From contig JANNYA010000123.1 of the NCBI GenBank assembly GCA_031409855.1, forward strand, positions 1 through 12,272: a stretch of DNA of 12,272 nucleotides, written 5' to 3'. The position numbers and the translations under genes were made by a program. This stretch comes from JANNYA01 sp031409855 (GTDB lineage: Bacteria > Pseudomonadota > Gammaproteobacteria > Xanthomonadales > SZUA-5). Shown here one piece after another: positions 7,372-12,272 of the stretch. The first letter of the stretch is position 1. Every line of letters starts with the position of its first letter. The notes under the pieces were generated by a model that saw nothing but the letters and a program-made list of their open reading frames with translations, was not told where the DNA came from and did no database searches.

Positions 7372-7908
7372 ATGCAAGCGCTCGCCTTTCGTGCTGCCGA
7401 CATGCGCTTTGCGCTGGCGCTGACGCATGTGGTTCAGGTCTTGCATGACTGCCGTCCGCGCCCCGTGCCAATGGCACCCGTTGCGGTCACTGGGCTGATT
7501 CATTATGCCGGGGAATTGATTCCGGTGGTGGATTTGGGGTTGTTGCTGGGCTTTACGCCTGCGGCGATGCGCGGCTCGACGCGTCTAATCGTGATCCGAA
7601 TTGCGCATCCAAAAGCCCGTATGTTTGCTGTGCGTGCCGAGGAAGTGCTTGATTTAATTCAAATTGGCCCGAAAACGCACGGACTCGACAGCGCCGGAAA
7701 TCGTTGGTTGGGGGAGCATATTTTAGACGATGCGCACACCGCGCAGCTGATTAACCCTGAGGCTCTGCTGCCCGATGAATTGCGCTCGCTTTATTTTGCG
7801 CATGCCTTGAGCAAGCCGCAACTTTTGGCGAATCCAACATTGCCCAATGCCGAGTTGACCAATTCTCAGTTATCCAGCGTCGAGTCGACGGATTCCGAGT
7901 TCGACTAG
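7372..7908 (+). CDS. wspB: CheW-like coupling protein WspB
   Basis: Cytosolic adaptor linking WspA to the WspE kinase. Residues about 3-150 form a single CheW domain: an N-terminal strand, the VPMAPVAVTGLIHYAGELIPVVDLG stretch (about 32-56; the usual CheW pattern is P....GL...RG...PV.DL), and the second subdomain beginning TRLIVIRI. From about residue 152 the protein leaves the CheW fold and ends in a Ser/Thr/Asn-rich tail with five-residue periodicity (NPTLP, NAELT, NSQLS, SVEST, DSEFD), encoded by 15-bp degenerate repeats. The start ATG 7372 follows the wspA stop by 6 nt, and wspC begins 2 nt after its TAG, so translation is probably coupled. Position right after the MCP supports WspB rather than a flagellar CheW. 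Confidence 0.88.
   Translation: MQALAFRAADMRFALALTHVVQVLHDCRPRPVPMAPVAVTGLIHYAGELIPVVDLGLLLGFTPAAMRGSTRLIVIRIAHPKARMFAVRAEEVLDLIQIGPKTHGLDSAGNRWLGEHILDDAHTAQLINPEALLPDELRSLYFAHALSKPQLLANPTLPNAELTNSQLSSVESTDSEFD
7828..7902 (+). repeat. Five degenerate 15-bp tandem units in the 3' end of wspB
   Basis: Units start at 7828, 7843, 7858, 7873 and 7888. They encode ANPTL, PNAEL, TNSQL, SSVES and TDSEF. The second residue is Asn/Asn/Asn/Ser/Asp, the fourth is mostly Glu/Gln, and the fifth is mostly hydrophobic. Identity between units is partial, so this is an old or selected duplication rather than a fresh slippage tract. The pattern vaguely recalls pentapeptide repeats, but five units are too few for a stable repeat helix. 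Confidence 0.55.
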
Positions 7909-7910
7909 TC

Positions 7911-9101
7911 ATGCTGACGAATCCTGTGGTTCGACTTTTGCACGCGCGTATTGGCTTAGACCCAGATAGCTTGGGCACACGCGTGATTGCTGATTGCTTA
8001 AACGATTTGGCGCGTGAATTTCCCGGGCTTAGTGCTGATGAGCTGGCGTTCCAGGCGCAAGGTGATGCAGCAGTATTTGCTCGGCTTGTCGCGCATTTTA
8101 CCGTGAATGAAAGTTGGCTATTTAGAAGTCCTGACCAATTTGCGCAGCTGAGTCGTTTTGTTAAAACGCGTACGCGCCCGCTGAAACTGCTGTCACTGCC
8201 CTGCGCGCGCGGCGAAGAGCCCGCGTCAATCGCGGTTACTTTGTCTGAGGCCGGCTTAAGTCCAAGTGATTTCAGCATAGTCGCGGGTGAGCTTGACTGC
8301 GGCGCACTTGCGAAAGCGCGTAGTGGCAGATTTCCGCGTTCGGCATTCCGTGTCAGTTTTTCTGATTCGGAGTACACCCCTGATTCGCGCTGGTTTGTGC
8401 CGCAGGCGCAGGAGTTTGTGTTGGCGCCAGCCTTGTTGGCCCGCATTGACTTTCGCCAAATGAATATATTGGATAAAGACTTGCTAGCAGGCGAATTCTT
8501 CGACGTGATTTTTTGCCGGAATTTGCTGATTTATTTGCATTCTGACGCGCGCCAAGATGCACTGCGTTTTTTGCGGCGTGTTGCCGCGCCGGGTGCGTTG
8601 GTATTTACCGGAACCGCCGAGCCAAACATAAATTTCGACGAGCCCGAAAATAAGCCGCACACCGTGCTTATCCAGCAGGCTTTGACGCGCGCGCCGCCGA
8701 AGCACAAGCGACATCATGTTGCCAAGCCACGCGAAGGTTTAGCCAACGGCTTGCAGCCATCTGCCATTAGCGAAACCAGTTTATTGACGGTCAAGCTGGC
8801 ACAAATTGAGCAAAGTGCTAACGAGGGTGATGTTCAAGGGGCGTGCTTATGCCTTGAGCAATTTTTGCGTGAAGCACCCACCCATGCCGAGGCGTGGTAT
8901 TTGCGTGGCGTATTGGCAAGCGCACTAGATGACTTGGCGCGCGCAGAAGCCTCACTGGATCGCGCTGCCTATTTGAATCCTGGTCATGCACCCACTTTAC
9001 GACTGCGTGCGGAATTGGCGCGCCGCAGTGGCGATGGTTTGCACGCCGAAAGATTGCACGCCCGGCTTAAGCGCGTGCGCCATGCGGGTGGTGGCGCATG
9101 A
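7911..9101 (+). CDS. wspC: CheR-type chemoreceptor methyltransferase with TPR domain, WspC
   Basis: SAM-dependent glutamate methyltransferase predicted to methylate WspA and raise signalling. The 396 aa hold an N-terminal CheR helical domain (about 1-75, ending in HFTVNESWLFR, the CheR pattern TxxExxFFR). The SAM domain has LLSLPCARGEEPASIA (93-108, counterpart of the usual SAGCSTGEEPYS), AGELD (125-129, acidic loop), ARSGRFPRSAFR (136-147) and FDVIFCRNLLIYL (197-209). A basic linker (about 260-272) joins a C-terminal TPR region (about 294-388) with AEAWYLRGVLASALDDLARAEASLDRAAYLNPGHAPT. CheR fused to TPRs between two cheW genes is the hallmark of wspC. The ATG lies 2 nt after wspB and the stop overlaps the wspD start by 4 nt. 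Confidence 0.93.
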   Translation: MLTNPVVRLLHARIGLDPDSLGTRVIADCLNDLAREFPGLSADELAFQAQGDAAVFARLVAHFTVNESWLFRSPDQFAQLSRFVKTRTRPLKLLSLPCARGEEPASIAVTLSEAGLSPSDFSIVAGELDCGALAKARSGRFPRSAFRVSFSDSEYTPDSRWFVPQAQEFVLAPALLARIDFRQMNILDKDLLAGEFFDVIFCRNLLIYLHSDARQDALRFLRRVAAPGALVFTGTAEPNINFDEPENKPHTVLIQQALTRAPPKHKRHHVAKPREGLANGLQPSAISETSLLTVKLAQIEQSANEGDVQGACLCLEQFLREAPTHAEAWYLRGVLASALDDLARAEASLDRAAYLNPGHAPTLRLRAELARRSGDGLHAERLHARLKRVRHAGGGA

Positions 9102-9793
9102 GCGCGCAAGCAATCAACCACTGTTGGCGAAAAATCGGGGTCTATTCTGGGGATCACAGTTGCGCACGCTTGCGTGAAGTGGTGCATTGCCGTAATTGCG
9201 ATGTTTATGCCGCCGCCGCGCGCAGCGTGATGTTGCGTGAACTTGCGCAGTTGCCAGAGGACTTTGCGCCGGTGCCTGAGCGCGAAACCGTGGTACGCAG
9301 CGCGTTGTTGCTACGTATCGGTGGGCTCAGAATTGGTTTGGCGGTGGCGCGCGTGATTGAAATTGCAACGGATGCACCGCTGCGCCGGGTGCCGCATCGC
9401 AGTGGCCGCACCATTGCTGGGCTAACGAACGTGCGAGGACAGCTGCACCTAACGCTGGTGCCAGAGCGGCTTTTTGGCGTGGAACTCAACAACGCCACCG
9501 AAGATCATGGGCAGTCAGAAGCGCATGCACGGCCCCGTATAGTGTTGCTCAACGCGGCGCTTGGCGCGCCCACTACGTCGGCGCAGGCAGCACGCACGGC
9601 ATTGGCGTTGCGTGCGGATAACGTTGTGGGCGTGCATGGTTTCACGCTGGAAGCGCTAGCGCCGATCCCGGCGTTGTTGCCCGCGCCGCTCGCCGAGTGT
9701 GCGAATGCGGTTGGGTACGTGGAGGGCAAACGCTATTTTTTATTGGACGATTTGAAATTTGCCCAGGTGCTGAACGAGGCCATCAACGCATGA
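9098..9793 (+). CDS. wspD: CheW-like coupling protein WspD with N-terminal four-cysteine motif
   Basis: Second CheW adaptor of the Wsp complex, 231 aa. The first 40 residues are not CheW: they carry Cys9, Cys22, Cys31 and Cys34 in the arrangement HCW-x11-SC-x7-HCRNCDVY, with His8 and His30 beside two of the cysteines. I recall the same pattern (CW..IG..GD.SC..L...HCRNCPVY) in WspD homologues, so it is a conserved family feature; a metal site is the obvious inference. The CheW domain spans about 67-228: LLLRIGGLRIGLAVARVIEI, RRVPHRSGRTIAGLTNVRGQLHLTLVP, and a second subdomain ending RYFLLDDLKFAQVL. The start ATG 9098 overlaps the wspC TGA (ATGA), and its own TGA overlaps the wspE ATG in the same way. 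Confidence 0.92.
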   Translation: MSAQAINHCWRKIGVYSGDHSCARLREVVHCRNCDVYAAAARSVMLRELAQLPEDFAPVPERETVVRSALLLRIGGLRIGLAVARVIEIATDAPLRRVPHRSGRTIAGLTNVRGQLHLTLVPERLFGVELNNATEDHGQSEAHARPRIVLLNAALGAPTTSAQAARTALALRADNVVGVHGFTLEALAPIPALLPAPLAECANAVGYVEGKRYFLLDDLKFAQVLNEAINA

Positions 9794-12272
9794 ATCCCAT
9801 GTGGCCGCTGTTTGCCGACGAAGTGACACGCACGGTGCCGCGTATGGCGCGCGCTTTGGACGCGCTTGCACTCAACGCTCAAGATGCCGCCGCGCGCAGT
9901 GGCCTGATGCAGGAGGTTGCTAAGTTACGCAGCGCCATGACGGTTTTGGGTGAGCCGGGCATGCAGGCTTTGTTGCGCCCCTTCCAAGCGGCAAATGCAG
10001 ACCCAGTTGCGCAGCGGCGCGCACTAATCGAACTCAACGCCTTGGTGCTAACTGACGGTTCTGCGCCCGCTTCTGTGACGCCAGTCGCCTCGCTAAGCGG
10101 GCCTTCTGGATTGCGCCCTGGCATAAATGACGCCAGTCTGGAGGTGCTGTTTGCCTTAGAAGTCGAGCAACAAGCGTTAGAAATTTCGCGCTTGTTGCTG
10201 CAACTAGAGGCATTTCCTGATCGGCGCGAGCCTATAAGCCCGCTACTGCGCGCTTTTCATTCGATTAAGGGGGCCGCGCGCACGGTCGGTATCGATCAAA
10301 TCGTCCAGCTCGCGCACCGGCTTGAGGATAAATTTAGTCCGCTGGCGAATGGCGCGGATGGGTTTGACAGTGAGCTGATTGAGCTTGCCCTGCGCGGCGT
10401 GGACGCCATGAAAGCGCGCGCCAATGCCACTGATACGACGCAACAAATCGCAAACGATACTGCCTTGGCGGCCCTGAATGCGAGTTTCGTGGGTGATGTA
10501 GTACCGGCGCATAGCGCTAACTCCCCTAGTGCCAGCACGGTGCCTAGCCAAGCTGTGGCTAGTGCTAGGGCGGATGAAGATCCGATCTTGCGCGTACGCG
10601 CGAGCCAAATATCGGACTTGATCGGCCTTGCAAGTTCCGCGCGGGTTGAGGGCAATCGCCTGGATAACTTTGCAAAAACGCAATTGCGTTTGCGTCGGCA
10701 ACTCACTGGTGTGCGCTGGAATTTGGACGAAATTGTGCAACGTCACGCGGTTGCTTTACAACACTCAGGGATAGGCCGTGAACTCACCCGCTTACGCACT
10801 CGGCTCGATCATGCGCGCTTTGCCTTAAATGTTACGGTGGATGAGTTTTCGACCTTTGCGCGTAGTGCGCAGCAACTGAATATGCGGATTTTGCATGCCG
10901 CTACCGGCACACGATTGCGGCCATTTGGCGAATTGAGTGCCAGCTACCCGCGCTTGGTGCGTGATCTGGCGCGCAAGTTAGGGAAAAAAGCGCGATTGGT
11001 CATTGAGGGTGAGCGTATCGACGTGGATCGTGACGTTTTGTTCGCGCTGGATTTGCCGCTGACACACCTTTTGCGCAATGCCCTGGATCATGGCCTGGAA
11101 ATGCCAGCCGTGCGGCGTGCCAGTGGTAAAAATATCGAAGGCGTGCTTAAGTTGAGTGCCAGCTTACGTGGCGGTTTACTGGTGGTCGAGCTTAGCGATG
11201 ATGGCGCGGGCGTCGACCCAGAGCGGGTGCGTGCGCGGTTAGTGGAATGCGGGCATTTTGAGCGTGAAATTGCCGCACGGCTTGAATTAAGCGCGCTGCA
11301 CGAGTCATTGTTTACCGCAGGGTTTTCGACGCGCACCGACGTGACTGAAACCAGCGGGCGCGGCGTTGGCCTTGATGCCGTGCAGCAAATGGTGCGCGAT
11401 ATTGATGGCAGCACTCGGCTGGAATCCAAGTTTGGTTTCGGTACACGCTTTGAGATTCAAGTGCCGATTTCGCGGGTCGTCTTGCGCGCCTTATTGATCG
11501 AGATCGAGGGCGAGCTGTGTGCGTTCCCGCTCAGCCGGGTAAGCCGGGTGGTGCGAACTTCTGCGCGCGAACTGGTGATGGATGGCAACGTGCGCTATTT
11601 GCCATTTGACGGCAAAAATATTGGCCTCGTGACGTTGGCCGAGCATTTAGAGTTCGGCCGCACGCGCTACCGCGAAACGATTAGCGTGGTGGTGTTTGAA
11701 CACCTTGGCCGATTGGTGGGCTGCGTGGTGGACAGTATCGTCGGTGAAGCCGACCTTGCCACGCAGGTGCTGGACGCGCGGCTAGGGCGTGTGGCTGATG
11801 TCGCCGCGGTGGCCCTGACGGCTGAGGGCGTCGGCGTTATTGTGCTGGATGTGGACGATATTTTGCGCGCGGTGTTCGATCCGCGCCGACGTGTATTGGC
11901 CCGTAGCGCAGAGGATGTGCCGAACAGTCCGCCGCTTAAGCGTGTGCTGGTGGTTGACGACTCGATCAGTGTGCGCGAATTAGAGCGCCAATTGCTTATC
12001 GCCGCAGGTTTCCAAGTCGTCGTTGCTATTGATGGTGAAGATGCTTGGCAAAAATTGGCGCTAAGTGACTTCGAGCTTATGGTGACCGATATCGATATGC
12101 CGCGTCTGGATGGGCTAGCGCTGACCCGTTCCGTGCGTCAGGACGCGCGTTTGCGCAGCTTGCCGGTCATTATTGTGTCCTATCGCAACAGTCCAGAGGA
12201 CCACGCGCGCGGCATGGAAGTACGCGCAGACCGTTATTTGACGAAAAGCGATTTCGACAACGAACGCTTTCT
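9790..12272 (+). CDS. wspE: Hybrid CheA-type histidine kinase with receiver domain WspE (3' partial)
   Basis: Kinase of the Wsp complex, expected to phosphorylate the diguanylate cyclase WspR and the methylesterase WspF. It is open for 827 codons to the window end. In order: a region of about 110 residues that weakly resembles an HPt without its His; a proper HPt from about 113 with His157 in FHSIKGAARTVG; a Ser/Ala-rich linker (about 230-260); helical dimerisation and P3-like region from LRVRASQISDLIGL, including GTRLRPF; HATPase with N box Asn430 (HLLRNALDHG), DDGAGVD (470-476) and GRGVGLDAV (523-531); CheW-like domain (about 555-705); and receiver with Asp723-Asp724, phosphoacceptor Asp767 (VTDIDMPRLDG), Ser797 and Lys819. 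Only the last helix of the receiver is missing. The long ORF was not listed because it lacks a stop here. The ATG overlaps the wspD stop. Confidence 0.95.
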   Translation, partial: MNPMWPLFADEVTRTVPRMARALDALALNAQDAAARSGLMQEVAKLRSAMTVLGEPGMQALLRPFQAANADPVAQRRALIELNALVLTDGSAPASVTPVASLSGPSGLRPGINDASLEVLFALEVEQQALEISRLLLQLEAFPDRREPISPLLRAFHSIKGAARTVGIDQIVQLAHRLEDKFSPLANGADGFDSELIELALRGVDAMKARANATDTTQQIANDTALAALNASFVGDVVPAHSANSPSASTVPSQAVASARADEDPILRVRASQISDLIGLASSARVEGNRLDNFAKTQLRLRRQLTGVRWNLDEIVQRHAVALQHSGIGRELTRLRTRLDHARFALNVTVDEFSTFARSAQQLNMRILHAATGTRLRPFGELSASYPRLVRDLARKLGKKARLVIEGERIDVDRDVLFALDLPLTHLLRNALDHGLEMPAVRRASGKNIEGVLKLSASLRGGLLVVELSDDGAGVDPERVRARLVECGHFEREIAARLELSALHESLFTAGFSTRTDVTETSGRGVGLDAVQQMVRDIDGSTRLESKFGFGTRFEIQVPISRVVLRALLIEIEGELCAFPLSRVSRVVRTSARELVMDGNVRYLPFDGKNIGLVTLAEHLEFGRTRYRETISVVVFEHLGRLVGCVVDSIVGEADLATQVLDARLGRVADVAAVALTAEGVGVIVLDVDDILRAVFDPRRRVLARSAEDVPNSPPLKRVLVVDDSISVRELERQLLIAAGFQVVVAIDGEDAWQKLALSDFELMVTDIDMPRLDGLALTRSVRQDARLRSLPVIIVSYRNSPEDHARGMEVRADRYLTKSDFDNERF

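Noticed and set aside
8353..8717. Minus-strand ORFs opposite wspC
   Set aside because: Shadows of conserved CheR motifs on the + strand.
10243..10746. 167-aa - strand ORF opposite wspE
   Set aside because: Antisense shadow of the HPt-to-linker region of wspE; composition is Arg/His/Ala-rich with no domain.

Overview
The window is about 12.3 kb of gene-dense proteobacterial DNA of moderately high GC. Homology by eye points to a beta- or gammaproteobacterium: a betaproteobacterial-looking TrmD start, MsrQ, and Wsp-type chemosensory proteins. I cannot name a genus. Almost every base is coding, and the real genes account for nearly all the long ORFs.

Left part (1-3226, + strand): a CnoX/YbbN-type thioredoxin-TPR co-chaperone whose 5' end lies outside the window, then moeA and a moeB-like gene. 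The last two act late in molybdenum cofactor (Moco) synthesis: MoeB adenylates the C-terminus of MoaD, and MoeA inserts molybdate into adenylated molybdopterin. The MoeB-like protein carries a rhodanese domain at its N-terminus, the reverse of the eukaryotic MOCS3 order.

Middle part (3211-4589, - strand): trmD (tRNA m1G37 methyltransferase) followed 2 nt later by msrQ, the haem-binding membrane subunit of the MsrPQ methionine sulfoxide reductase. msrQ converges on moeB and the two overlap by 16 bp. MsrP, the partner of MsrQ, is a Moco enzyme, which gives a possible link to the Moco genes, but msrP is not in the window. trmD is outside its usual rpsP-rimM-trmD-rplS context. A 276-nt divergent intergenic gap (4590-4865) holds a 64-bp REP/MITE-like palindrome.

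Right part (4866-12272, + strand): an FkbM-family methyltransferase gene, a gap with a consensus -10 promoter, then five tightly packed genes in exact Wsp order. These are wspA (MCP), wspB (CheW), wspC (CheR-TPR), wspD (CheW) and wspE (CheA-REC hybrid kinase, cut by the window end). In known Wsp systems this complex senses surface contact or envelope stress, and the kinase phosphorylates the diguanylate cyclase WspR to raise c-di-GMP and promote biofilm formation. wspF and wspR would be expected beyond the right edge.

The points most worth a second look are a four-cysteine N-terminal motif in WspD, an extra N-terminal region in WspE that looks like an HPt domain without its histidine, a 15-bp-periodic tail on WspB, the reversed domain order of the MoeB protein, and the displaced trmD-msrQ pair.
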